Source of the DNA: Planoprotostelium fungivorum
Lineage: Eukaryota > Evosea > Variosea > Cavosteliida > Cavosteliaceae
Reading direction: 5' to 3'
Assembly: GCA_003024175.1 (NCBI GenBank)
Contig: MDYQ01000129.1
Span: forward strand, 1 to 64,000
Length of the DNA stretch: 64,000 nucleotides
Numbering within the stretch: the stretch's first letter is position 1; the number at the start of each line of letters is the position of its first letter. Position numbers and translations under genes: made by a program. Below the pieces are notes generated by a model. The model saw only the letters and a program-made list of their open reading frames with translations. It ran no database searches and was not told where the DNA came from. Below are positions 22,498-32,135 of the stretch, in pieces.

Positions 22498-23167
22498 TTA
22501 ATATGGGAGATATCCCTCTGAACACCCTCTATATAGAGCTGAAGGCCAGGGGTGGCAGGACTGGCAATCATTTGGTGTTTGGGTCCAGGCTTGGTGGCAA
22601 AAGGTACCTGCTCCACCAGATTTAATTTGAGCTTCTATTGCCTTCAGCTGGCAATCCTCCTCAACACGTCTGTCTTGCATGGTCCTCTTCAGGTGACAAA
22701 ACTCACGCTGATTATCGTCCTTGACCGTCTTGTACTGCCTATAATTCCCCAGGAGCTCTTCATATGCATACTGGTGTGCTAGGAGGTTCTGAAGTCTGGC
22801 GTAGCTCTCATGGAGAGTAGTTTGTAATTTCCGTTGCTCGGTCGTGATGTCCTTGCGGTATTGAGTGGCAAGGTCGTTGTGTGTATCTTGATATTGTTGC
22901 GAATTAGGGTCCACCCATAGAGCAGGAGGTTAACTCGAAGAGGCCGTTTTCAAGAAGACGATTAACAAGAGCGTCGGTCTGTCCAAGCATTTCCTCTGAC
23001 GCCGCGGCACAACTGTTGAGGCGCTGTTCTGCAGATACGAGACGAGCGCCCTCGTTTTGTGCTAGAGCCCAGAAGGTCTGAAGGATCTTCATTGTCTGGA
23101 CGGTATCATTTCTTGCATTATCGAGGTGACCGATGAAGGATTTGAATTGGTCGTCTGACGCAGCCAT
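22498..23167 (-). CDS. uncharacterised coiled-coil protein, probably in two exons
   Basis: The ATG at 23167 opens MAASDDQFKSFIGHLDNARN, an 87-residue helical stretch (SAEQRLNSCAAASEEMLGQ, NRLLENGLFEL). A second helical stretch in another frame (about 22915-22498) has QYRKDITTEQRKLQTTLHES, GNYRQYKTVKDDNQREFCHL and VEEDCQLKAIEAQIKSGG, and ends at 22498. They could be two exons with a short intron near 22905 or two separate small genes. Heptad-like patterning suggests coiled coils. No homologue is recognised. It sits in the accessory island, so it could be host or element-derived. The start lies only 53 bases from the divergent gene at 23221. Confidence 0.4.
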
Positions 23168-23220
23168 TCGCAGGTGCGAGTTTTCTTCGCTGAACGAAAC
23201 GCGCAAAGAAGAAAACGAAG

Positions 23221-23575
23221 ATGACCACACGTGCAGGAACCAAATTCGCCAGCGGGTTCGTCTTCTTTATGAGACTTTACACATCGACTAAATATATCCA
23301 GAGCCGGTGAAAAAGAGCCCAACAAGAAACCAGTTATCGACTCGAGCAGGTGATTCCCATCTCTCGATCATACCGATTTAACCTTCTATAGCGATGACGA
23401 GGACCCCAAGTTCGTTACCGAAGATCGAATTTATGAGATCATTCGTAATACTAACTGGTCCTCAAGAAGGAAAGGTTTGGCTCGCAGATGGTTGGCCAAC
23501 GAAGCGAGCGAGATAGAGATGAGTGGGAAGTATAATGATCACACTTACATTTTTAGATGGTTGAACTCGGACTAA
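23221..23575 (+). CDS. uncharacterised small spliced gene
   Basis: The ATG at 23221 gives MTTRAGTKFASG. Two introns (23256-23301, 46 nt; 23350-23391, 42 nt) join cleanly to AGEKEPNKKPVIDSSS and DDEDPKFVTEDRIYEIIRNT, NWSSRRKGLARRWLANEAS, with a stop at 23573. Downstream, 23562-23759 holds another open, coding-looking pair of segments (MVELGLKTDAAILADLNTIV; then RRRQARKDDPRLLVLAAAQA). It could be the true 3' part if an intron near 23540 is used, but I could not find a donor in the right phase. The clean frames across two introns argue for a real gene. No family is recognised. Confidence 0.45.
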
Positions 23576-24262
23576 AGACCGATGCCGCCATCCTCGCTGA
23601 CCTCAACACGATTGTGGTAAGTCTTACAGAATATGTCAATTTAATTGTTTAATAATACAGTAGGTCAGTAGGAGGAGACAGGCGAGAAAGGACGATCCGC
23701 GACTGTTGGTCCTAGCAGCAGCTCAAGCGAAATGGCCTGGCATTATAATAAACTCTTAGAAACTGTCCATTTAGTATATCAATTGACTTAAATTGTTGAT
23801 TTTGAACTTGTCTATAACTCTCAAGAGATGAAACATTTTAAACTCGTTACAGGAAAGCAAACAGAATACCTACAGGTGTGCCAATAGCACGCCCTAATCT
23901 GTCTATATTTGTACAGTTCATGTGCTGTAATTTCCACAAAATTGAACAGCATACTGAAGCACAGTGCTTTATTTTGTTCGTTAGAATATTGTCCATCCAG
24001 TGCACAAAGCATGTTTTGAGCAGATGTAAAGAGAACACTCAAGGCCCACCCACATGCCCTCGCTAGCCTCTGCCTCTGTGAGTCATAGGCTACTATCTTT
24101 TAGTGTGCAGTGATTTCTGCTCAGTCTGCATAAAGCATGTTTTGGGCACACAAAAGCTTACAAATGTTTTGCAGAGAATATACAAACTGATTGCAGGAAG
24201 GAAGCATTCAGTGTGTGGTGAGTTGTAGATAAATCCGATATAATGCCCTCTTTTTATATGAT

Positions 24263-24385
24263 GAAAGACATTCAATGCACATTCATTGAAGAGGAACTCC
24301 TTGGCTTCCTTTGGTTCAAAATCATTCTTTATAAACAGAGACTCATTGAACTGTTTAATTCTTATGTGGTGACCATACACCACAC
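24263..24385. repeat. direct repeat, copy A (about 123 bp)
   Basis: Nearly identical to 25430-25552 in the same orientation; both contain CATTCTTTATAAACAGAGAC and GTGGTGACCATACACCAC. The minus strand of both reads as peptide LNVF...KSFFINRDSLN-like text in differing frames. This suggests two partial copies of one dispersed element rather than a gene. Confidence 0.75.
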
Positions 24386-24782
24386 TATCATATGTTATGA
24401 TGCATATTTTACACTTTTTCCCCAATCCAATCAACAGGCAGCAGCATGAGCAATGAAGTCTCTTATACAAATGAGTTACAGCCAAGTGAGTCACCTTATC
24501 TGTCTCATTCTCTCAACTCACACCTGGATCCTGACTCAGAAGCCTATCAACAACAGAGATGACTCTCATACTATCTCCCCACGACCTAATCACTTTGTAG
24601 AAGTTAGCATCAACAACAGACAAATCCTACACAAACAGTTGCAAAAGAAGATGCAACTAAAGACACCAATGGGATTAGCCATAGTAAAAAGCGTCCACGT
24701 GTTAATATTGATCTAAGAGATTAGGGGGTGGTGGCTAAGAGGCAGGATTTATATGCAACATTCAGCTAAATCGCACTAATTG

Positions 24783-25680
24783 GACCATTGAGAAAAAACA
24801 AGAATATACAAACCTAATAGCTCAAAAAAACGAGAACCTTTTTTTGCAACTACTTGCTGTCTCCTTTTGATTTTCTAGCAATCTTACATTTCACAATGCC
24901 AAATTCTATCAAAATTGATACATGTCATGTTGTTTTGCAAAATCAGATCTGATAATCAGGTAATGGAACAGAATCAAAAGATCTTTGCTAATTAATTAGA
25001 GCAAATTGACAAATACAACAGACCGCGCATGCGCAGTCCTCATAAACTTCAACATATAAGAAAAGTTTATGTAAAATCAGGGGAAAATCAAAAAAAATCG
25101 CAGAAAATCCCAAATTATTACTCACCGCGCGTGCGCGGACAGCTCAATTTTGGCATATTTTACTGTATTTTTTGCATGCTTCATTGATAATGTATGTCAT
25201 TTTTTGTCATATAATGTACCAACAAAGTTCAAACATGTAGATTACAGTTGATTTCAACAACTGAATTGAGAGTACATTGATTCTGACACAAGATTGAATT
25301 AGTAGTACCCAACACCTGGCTGAGAGACAAACATTTCTGGGAATGACATACATAGTTTGTCATATCTGTTGTGCCCAACATTTGACATCACTGACAAATT
25401 GGAAAACTCAGAGAAATCTCAGCAACCAAGAAACACATTCAATGCACATTCATTGAAAGGGAACTCCTTGGTTTTCTTTGGTTTGAAATCATTCTTTATA
25501 AACAGAGACTCATTGAACTGTTTGGTTCTTATGTGGTGACCATACACCACAATATCCTTCTAAATTGCATTTTGCTTCACCATTTCTGCATAAGAAATCA
25601 ACAAGGTCGTAGAACTTCTTTAATTACTACCACTTTGGCATTTGCAGATTCCTACACATTCTTGTTTTTTCTCAATGGTC
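24783..25680. repeat. interval bounded by 23-base inverted repeats
   Basis: GACCATTGAGAAAAAACAAG... at 24783-24805 is exactly the reverse complement of 25658-25680, and partial complementarity continues outward (CGCACTAATT versus ACACTAAATTGCG). This may be an old DNA transposon or foldback element of about 0.9-1 kb. No target duplication could be confirmed and no transposase is seen. Confidence 0.45.
25430..25552. repeat. direct repeat, copy B (about 123 bp)
   Basis: Second copy of the repeat at 24263-24385, differing by roughly ten substitutions (for example GGCTTCC versus GGTTTTC). It sits inside the interval bounded by the inverted arms at 24783 and 25658. Confidence 0.75.
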
Positions 25681-25884
25681 TGATACACTAAATTGCGTTT
25701 TACATATAGTTCTACAGATGATTTATTTGTCAGTTTCTGTCCTCGGTATGATGGGTAAGATGAGGGCTTTTGTAGGTTTTAGTTGAAATTTTGTCTATAA
25801 TGACCAATAAAACATCAGTGAACAAGATGTATGGAAGATAGTTCAATTGATGAGCATTGTTTTGCCAAAGATTGCTTAAAATAT

Positions 25885-26046
25885 TAAGGGCTTCATATAC
25901 ACTGATATTGTATTGTATCTTGTATCTCTTTTTTTTGACATACAATACACCACCTCAAATTTAGTTGTATTTTGTTGTATTTTCTTTAGAAATGCAAATA
26001 CGTATCCAATACGTATGAGATACAATACTGTATTTGCAGGTCCTTA
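25885..26046. mobile_element. possible second hAT-like MITE
   Basis: The right end, TTTGCAGGTCCTTA at 26033-26046, repeats the end of the MITE at 20307-20406. The left end (TAAGGGCTTC at 25885) pairs with it only loosely. Inner TTGTATTGTATCT and GAGATACAATAC stretches are inverted copies of each other. The flanking 8 bases do not match, so the boundaries are unsure. Confidence 0.3.
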
Positions 26047-26453
26047 AAATGGACTATAATATTCCCTTTTACTATGATGCACTGCAAGTCAGGCCAACCC
26101 CCAAACTTCCTAGGTGCGCAATTCACTGAATGATTGCCTCCGTTAGCTGAATGGTAATTCCTTTGACTGGCCTGCCTTGTTTGGTGTATGAAAAATATGT
26201 GTCTACAACGTCTATTTATCGGACGTTGGTTGTACTTCTTTTATTGCACAACGTTCTTTACTACTGTCAGTGTCAGGCGTCTCGAAGGACATTAATTAGT
26301 GATACTACGTATTTTGTTGTACTATTCTGTCGCCAGGAGAATCAAACAGTGATTTACATCGAGCCTGACGGCGAGCGTGTTTCTGCGGGTTTCCGAAAAC
26401 CATTGTAAACAAAAAAAATAGTGACAAAGACAAAGCTGAGGAACACAACCATC

Positions 26454-27649
26454 ATGTCAGGCCTAAAGACACTATCTACAGTAACTGTATTTGGGGGAAC
26501 TCAAACGAGGTGATCTCTTCTCACAAAAGATTGTTAAAGAATCCAGATACTCCCACGTCAGCAGAGAAACCAAAACGGAGATGACTTTCACTGTCTTTAT
26601 GCCATCTCAGGCTAAAAAATCCAAAGCTCCCGTATGTCTTGGTCCCTCATCTCTACTTACCTTAAAAGGCCATTTGGTACCTGTCTGGGCTCACATGCAA
26701 TGACGAAAATTTCATTCAGAAAGCAGGCGCACAACGAGAAGCCGCTCATTACGGTTTCGTCCTAATCTCTCCCGACACTAGCCCCAGTGAGGAAAGTCTA
26801 TACGAGAAGATGACATTAACAAAATAGGGGGCGCTGGTGTGGAAGGTGAGACAGAAAGCTGGGATTTGGGCGTTGGTGCAGGCTTTTATGTAGATGCGAC
26901 AACCCCAAAATGGACCAACAACTATAGGATGTACTCTTACATCCATCACGAGCTTTGGGATATCGTCAAAAGTCATTTCCCCATTATTGAAGATAAACAA
27001 GCCATCATGGGACACAGGTGAATCAGATCCAGCGATCGCATTCACAATGAATGACTGTGTATAGCATGGGTGGCCATGGTGCCCTAACGGCCGCTTTGAA
27101 GAATCCAGGAAAATTCGTGTCTGCTTCAGCCTTCGCACCCATCAGTAACCCATCACAGTGCCCATGGGGCGAGAAGGCATTCAATGGTGTTTCTTCTCTC
27201 TTCCATTGCATCAATTCTATGTCCTCTTTTATCAATCGAATCTATCCTTTTCATCCTCTGATGGCCTTTTAGCTTATCTGGGACAAGATAAGGAAGCCTG
27301 GAAGGTGAAGAAAATGAAGCATTGTTGAATAACGGATATAGGAATACGACTCCACCGAACTAGTGAGACAATACAATGGTCCTCTGTTGCACCTGCTTGT
27401 TGATCAGGTTAGTATGCATACAGTCATCATTAGAAAATCATTGAAGGCATTAAATACCCATAGGGTACAGAAGACAAATTTTACAAAGAGAAGCAGCTTT
27501 TAACAGAGAATCTGCAGCAGGCTGCAGCAACAAATGAGAAGACCAGGGTGGAAATCAACTTGAGGGAGGGATATGACCATTCGTACTTTTTTGTCTCCAC
27601 ATTCATCCCCAACCACTTCTTGTTCCATTCTAAAATCCTCATTGGTTAA
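26454..27649 (+). CDS. ESD: S-formylglutathione hydrolase (esterase D)
   Basis: It hydrolyses S-formylglutathione to formate and glutathione, the last step of glutathione-dependent formaldehyde removal, in the cytosol. The start [19 protein letters not shown] (26454) is followed by [75 protein letters not shown], the nucleophile elbow [10 protein letters not shown] (Ser created across an intron), [17 protein letters not shown] and the catalytic-His region [15 protein letters not shown]. Serine, aspartate-bearing DQGTED-like text and histidine are all present. About seven introns of 36-87 nt. Stop at 27647-27649. Very secure. Confidence 0.93.
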
Positions 27650-27731
27650 ATACTCAAGCGAGTGGAACGATTTGAATAGATGATAATATCTAGTCCTAAC
27701 AGTATATTGAGGTGATGAACCACAGCTGTTT

Positions 27732-28316
27732 CTAATTGAAGTGGGCTCCTTTGGCCGAACAGGCTGAACACTTCTGGTGTGCATGCGTAGGAACGCTCAT
27801 ACACGGAGGACGTACATTCCAGAGTGACCGCGCGTCGCTGAGCTCTTGATCCTTCAGTCGACGATGCTCCTCCATAATGCAGGGCAGATTTACAATTGCT
27901 GGGATCGACGTGACGCATCTGACCGTTGGAAGGCTTCTTCTGTACCTTTCCTGGGACCAGATGTGTTGAACTTCGTCTTCTCTTCCATTTTACCTTCTTG
28001 GCAACTGTTGGAGGACTCCTCCTCTTCTCAAAGATCTCTACTAACTAGATGGGATCGATTTCAGGGAGAGAGTCGTCACATGCGTGATCGTCTCATCACA
28101 CAATTTGGTTTGTGACGTGATACATACATGCCAAACGAAGGTAGTGAATATGGTCGATCGATGAATCTTTGTCCTCCGTCCATGATCGGTTGTTGCTTTA
28201 TACTGGTCCATCATCGGTGATCCACCAACCTTCTGAAACGAGAAAATATCTTGTCCAACAGAATTCGTCTTCACAGCGGATGACTGTGTTCCTCTTTCGT
28301 CATCATAGTTGGTCAT
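27732..28316 (-). CDS. uncharacterised protein with C-terminal CxxC end
   Basis: The start MTNYDDERGTQSSAVKTN (28316) leads through at least two introns. In-frame joins give VEIFEKRRSPPTVAKK, ERYRRSLPTVRCVTSIPAIV, MEEHRRLKDQELSDARSLWN, and an end QKCSACSAKGAHFN with the stop at 27732. The frame stays open through both joins, which supports a real gene. The final CSACSAKGAHF could be half of a zinc site or a binding tail. The pattern does not match a family I can name. It starts head to head with the WD40 gene, 107 bases away. Confidence 0.55.
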
Positions 28317-28423
28317 ATGGACTCAATACGACACTCCAATGGATTCTGACCTTGTGTGTTTTATTCGCGCATTGCGAGTCATCAATGCCCCTTTTTATTA
28401 TGCGATGCCAACATTGGTGAAAG

Positions 28424-29944
28424 ATGACCGGTCTGTCCTCCCCTTACTTGCCAGTTGTGAATGCTAAACCAACTGCACATCATTTTGCTGTTAAGAAGAG
28501 AGCGATCTGCCCTGATGTATCGATACATCATTGGTGGGTTCTCACAAACGAGTAGAGATGTGAAACGGTTGCAGGCAACTGCGGGACCTTCTGTATGTTA
28601 ATACAGAAGGTGACATCTTTTTCGTTCGTAATGATAGTATCATGCAATACAGCAGAGAAGAAGAAAAAGTAGGTAAGATTCATTCAAAGGAATTGATTAA
28701 ACGAAAGATAGGCACTTACTTACGAGACACTAACTTACAGACCCTACTGCATCTCTGAAGGTTTTGGCTTTGTCGCTGCTGGTGGTCATGCCAGTGAACT
28801 GTTTGTAAGGGGAAGTGAACAAAGAATGTGCGTATTGTCACAGGTCGACATCCAATCGATGCGATGTTGATATGAACGAATGGATAGAACACGGATAGAT
28901 GGCAATATAGGGTCAAAGATCAACAATTCGTTGTGCTTCTCCTCCTGCAGGAGAATACTACCGAGCGATCTCTGTAAACGAGAGCCACCTGGTGACACAC
29001 ATCTCATTCAATCCAACAATGACTGCTCCATTCGAATCTTCAACATTCCAGACACCTCTCCACGCCTAGAAATTGTCAGTGAATGGGTCTGTAACCACTA
29101 GTGACATAGGAACAGGTACAAGAGCTTCACTTTGAAGAGGCTATCAATTACAGTGCCGTCTCACCGGACTCTACGATGATTGTCTCAGTGGGAGACAGTT
29201 GTAACGTACATCTCATCGCGTCCAATTCTGCCAGGAGTCAATACTGTAGGATCAAAACCAACATAGGCAGGATTCTCCTTATCTCCTCTCCATTTGAAAC
29301 ATCTCACATCTTATCATCTATGATCACTCATTATTCTACCATCTATGATCACTGACTCAGATAGAAGCGTCTGACTACGGCTTTGGCTGTGCCTGGAGTG
29401 AGAGTTCGTTGCATTTTGCTGTGTGCTCTCAGGATGGGAATGTCTTCGTCTGGGACGTGCGAAGTACCAGCCATCCCTTGGCAAAACTGAAATCCGTCGT
29501 TCCTGTCCGTCCGACACATTGGGTTATACTCATTTATTTCAGAAAGCTGCTTGTAGAACGGTCAAATTCACTCGCTGTGGCTTCTCTGAACTCTTGATGT
29601 TCTCTGAGCACCAGTCCTACGTTCACATCGTAGACGCGAGGACGTATCAGGAGGAACAGGTGAAGAATAAGTGTGTCGAACGAGTGCGATGAGCTGAAGT
29701 AGACAGGTCATCCATGCCACACTGGATGGTGAAGAGTGCACGAGTGAGCAGATTGTGGATATCACAGGCATTGCCTTCTCCAATGAGAGTGACCGAATTT
29801 ACATTGGTGTGTATACCATCACCCCATGAATCAACTCCGACAGGGAGTGCGCGCGGATCACCTCGATATGGAAAGAGTGGAATCTACGAGTACCGTCTAG
29901 ACACCTCAGCCAGGAGAACCTTCTACTCCACTTCCATCGCATAA
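28424..29944 (+). CDS. WD40-repeat protein with DUF2415-like C-terminus
   Basis: The start MTGLSSPYLPVVNAKPTAHH (28424) continues over an intron into QLRDLLYVNTEGDIFFVRND. WD-type blades follow: GFGFVAAGGHASELFVRGS, IQSNNDCSIRIFNI, SPDSTMIVSVGDSCNVHLI, SESSLHFAVCSQDGNVFVWD and VRSTSHPLAKLKSV. Then come CRTVKFTRCGFSELLMFSEH and QSYVHIVDARTYQEEQ, ending SGIYEYRLDT. The passage with the FSEH.SYVHIVD wording is typical of DUF2415 proteins such as fission yeast C2A9.03 (recalled, not searched). Role unknown; probably a beta-propeller scaffold. Confidence 0.72.
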
Positions 29945-30137
29945 ACCCTTGTACTCTTCCTCTTTATCCTTCATTGTTCCTCTCTCTATCGTTCCTTTCC
30001 TCTCACTATCTTTGTTCTTCCTTTCCTCTCTATCCTTCTTCCTCACTCACTCGTACGGATGAGTCATACCATCTCCATTTCCGCAAACACAGCTCTCACA
30101 CGTGTCATTCAATGATTCTTAGGTGGACACATCAGGT

Positions 30138-30588
30138 TTATGAATCTTCTTCCTCTTCTACATTGTTCCCTCTCATCTCTTGCACCATTTGGGCGTATTC
30201 GTAAGGGTATTTCTCTTGTGTCTTCTCCTTTAGCGTTCTTCAATCACATCAGTTTGGTGGTGAAGTAGGTCAATCTACTCACTTGATCTTCTTGAATATA
30301 TATGTGAGGTCTTTTTTCATCTCCTTCATCATCCTCGTGTACCGATCTAAATCTCTTTGGAGTTGTCCATATTCTCGTGAGCTATAATCGTTGAAGTTTC
30401 CCAAGGCCATTGTTGTCTGTATGAGCTCTTGATTTCTGAGTTTACTATCAGTGAGGAAGATCGGCAACAACTCACATCTGAATCTGCATCCGAAGTAGTT
30501 GTGCAACATGTTTGTGTTGAATAAAACGATTCACTTCTGTGGCGAAAGCCAATCCTACGTCTGGTTCATTCTCTGTCGCAGAAGCCAT
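30138..30588 (-). CDS. KXD1: KxDL motif protein (BORC subunit KXD1)
   Basis: A small helical protein of the BORC/BLOC-1-related complex that positions lysosomes. The start MASATENEPDVGLAFATEVN at 30588 and two introns of about 41-45 nt give INQELIQTTMALGNFNDYSS, LDRYTRMMKEMKKDLTYIFK, KIKTLKEKTQEKYP and an acidic end EEEEDS at 30138. The stretch MKEMKKDLTYIFKKIKTLK aligns with the human KXD1 core ([20 protein letters not shown]), with the KxDL motif read as KKDL. The length is typical. It shares a 145-bp start interval with RPL7A. Confidence 0.8.
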
Positions 30589-30733
30589 GTGATCTCATGA
30601 TGACATTTTTCCGAAAGAAATTTCCGATGAGGGAGGGAGGGAAAAGCGGGGGGAGGGAGGGAGGTTTCTTTGCTTTTTTCAAGGTACGATCCTCTGTCTT
30701 GACAAGCATCCAATCAGCAGACGATCCAACAAG
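30589..30733. promoter_or_regulatory. bidirectional KXD1/RPL7A promoter with G-run tract
   Basis: The interval between the two start codons carries a plus-strand tract at 30631-30663 with six G runs of three or more (GGGAGGGAGGGAAAAGC, then GGGGGGAGGGAGGGAGG). This fits a G-quadruplex motif. No TATA box is obvious. As the only such tract noted in the window, it is a candidate control element for the ribosomal protein gene. Confidence 0.5.
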
Positions 30734-31856
30734 ATGGTGAGAGCTTATGTTTAAAAGGATGCATCTTACTGTATAGAATCTAATCCGTCGTTTTGTGGTT
30801 GTGTTGTGTGTGTGATGGCCATCGATTACATTACATGCAATCATGGACATCTCACTGAGGGAGCTCCATTGTATTGAATACACGAACATATAATATCAAC
30901 CTCTACACAAAATACCTGCATCAATCATCGAACATCGCTCGCACAACGATGTGCATACACCAATCGATCTACAGCCTTCCAAGAAAGTACCCACCGGGAA
31001 GAAGGTAGCCCCTAACCCCGCTGCCCCCAAGGGAGTCAAGAAGTCCGAGAAGCAGGAGAAGAACCCTCTTTTCGAGTCCAGAAAGAAGAACTTTGGAATC
31101 GGAGGTGGTCAATTCCGCACTCGCGATTTGACTCGTTTTGTCAAATGGCCCAAGTACGTCAGACTGCAGAGACAGAGAAGAGTTCTCCTCCAGCGTCTGA
31201 AGGTCCCCCCTGCTATTGCCCAATTCTCCAGAACTGTCGACAAGAACGGAGGTGATCATCTTTTCTTTGTCATCCTCTAAACAGAAATAGCCACCCAATT
31301 GTTCAAGCTCCTCCACAAGTACAGACCCGAGACCAGCCTTGCCAAGCACCAGAGACTTCAGGCCGCTGCTGCTGCCAAGAAGGACGGTAAGGATGCCGCC
31401 ACCAAGGCCCCCACCGCTGTCAAGTTTGGAATCAGCGAGGTCGTCAACTCCATCGAGAAGAAGACTGCCAAGCTCGTCGTCATTGCTCACGATGTTGAGC
31501 CCGTCGAGGTGTGTACATTTAATTTCACGAGAGAAAGCTCAAGAGGGTAGATCACCGTGTGGCTGCCAGCACTCTGCAGAAAGATGGACGTCCCCTACGT
31601 CATTGTCAAGAGCAAGTCTCGCCTCGGAGCCGTCGTTCACCAGAAGACTGTCACAGCTCTGGCCCTGACAGACGTCAGCAAGGAGGACAAGAACGAGCTC
31701 ACCACTCTGGCTGGACTCTTCACCGAGCAGTTCAACAAGAACGTTGATGCCAGAAGAACCTGGGGAGGAGGTCTCCTTGGTCCCAAGTCTCTTGCACAAC
31801 AGAAGAAGAGAGAGAAGGCTGTTGCCAAGGAAGCCTCTGCAAAGATGGACGTTTAA
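30734..31856 (+). CDS. RPL7A: 60S ribosomal protein L7a (eL8)
   Basis: Only the ATG lies in exon 1 (30734-30736). A 238-nt intron (30737-30974), long for this genome, joins it to [20 protein letters not shown]. Then come [100 protein letters not shown] and [15 protein letters not shown], with the stop at 31854-31856. The L7Ae fold and the full length match the family. The other two introns are short (33 and 42 nt). The ATG-only first exon followed by a long intron is common in ribosomal protein genes and here decides the start. Confidence 0.96.
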
Positions 31857-32135
31857 ACTGCTTCGGGGAACTACGGATCGCTCTTTATCTGAATATCGCG
31901 AATATGAGAAGTTGGATGCTCTACCCTTTCTCTCTTCTTTGTATCTCTTTCATCTCTGTCCTCATTCTCGTCTATCCTCCTCTCTCATCTTATGTGCTCT
32001 CATCTTTTATCTTGAACACATGTTCGTGTTCTTCTCGACGCAACCTTCACTTGTGTCGTTTTGTTTCCGTGAAAGTTGTTTGCGAAAGTTGGTTTCTTTT
32101 GGTATTTTCCACAGCCTCTTTTCTTCGTTGGTCGC

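Larger units (their letters stand above)
23760..26453. other. AT-rich repeat graveyard, no firm gene
   Basis: This stretch is poorer in GC than the rest and holds old repeats listed separately. Minus-strand fragments at 23821-24042 and 24093-24494 look coding-like but match no family I know. A short plus-strand frame starting at 24446 (MSNEVSYTNELQPSESP) and a basic patch near 24690 (KKRPRVNIDL) may be element remains. The 257-base frame at 26151-26408 has no recognisable product. The last few hundred bases must contain the esterase D promoter. Confidence 0.5.

Noticed and set aside
26128-26200. tRNA-like start (GTTAGCTGAATGGTAA)
   Set aside because: It resembles a D-loop only; no anticodon arm, T-arm or closing acceptor stem is present.
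30822-30858. Possible C/D box snoRNA in the RPL7A intron (GTGATGG ... CTGA)
   Set aside because: The spacing is too short for a C-D pair, no second D box follows, and the flanks do not form a terminal stem.
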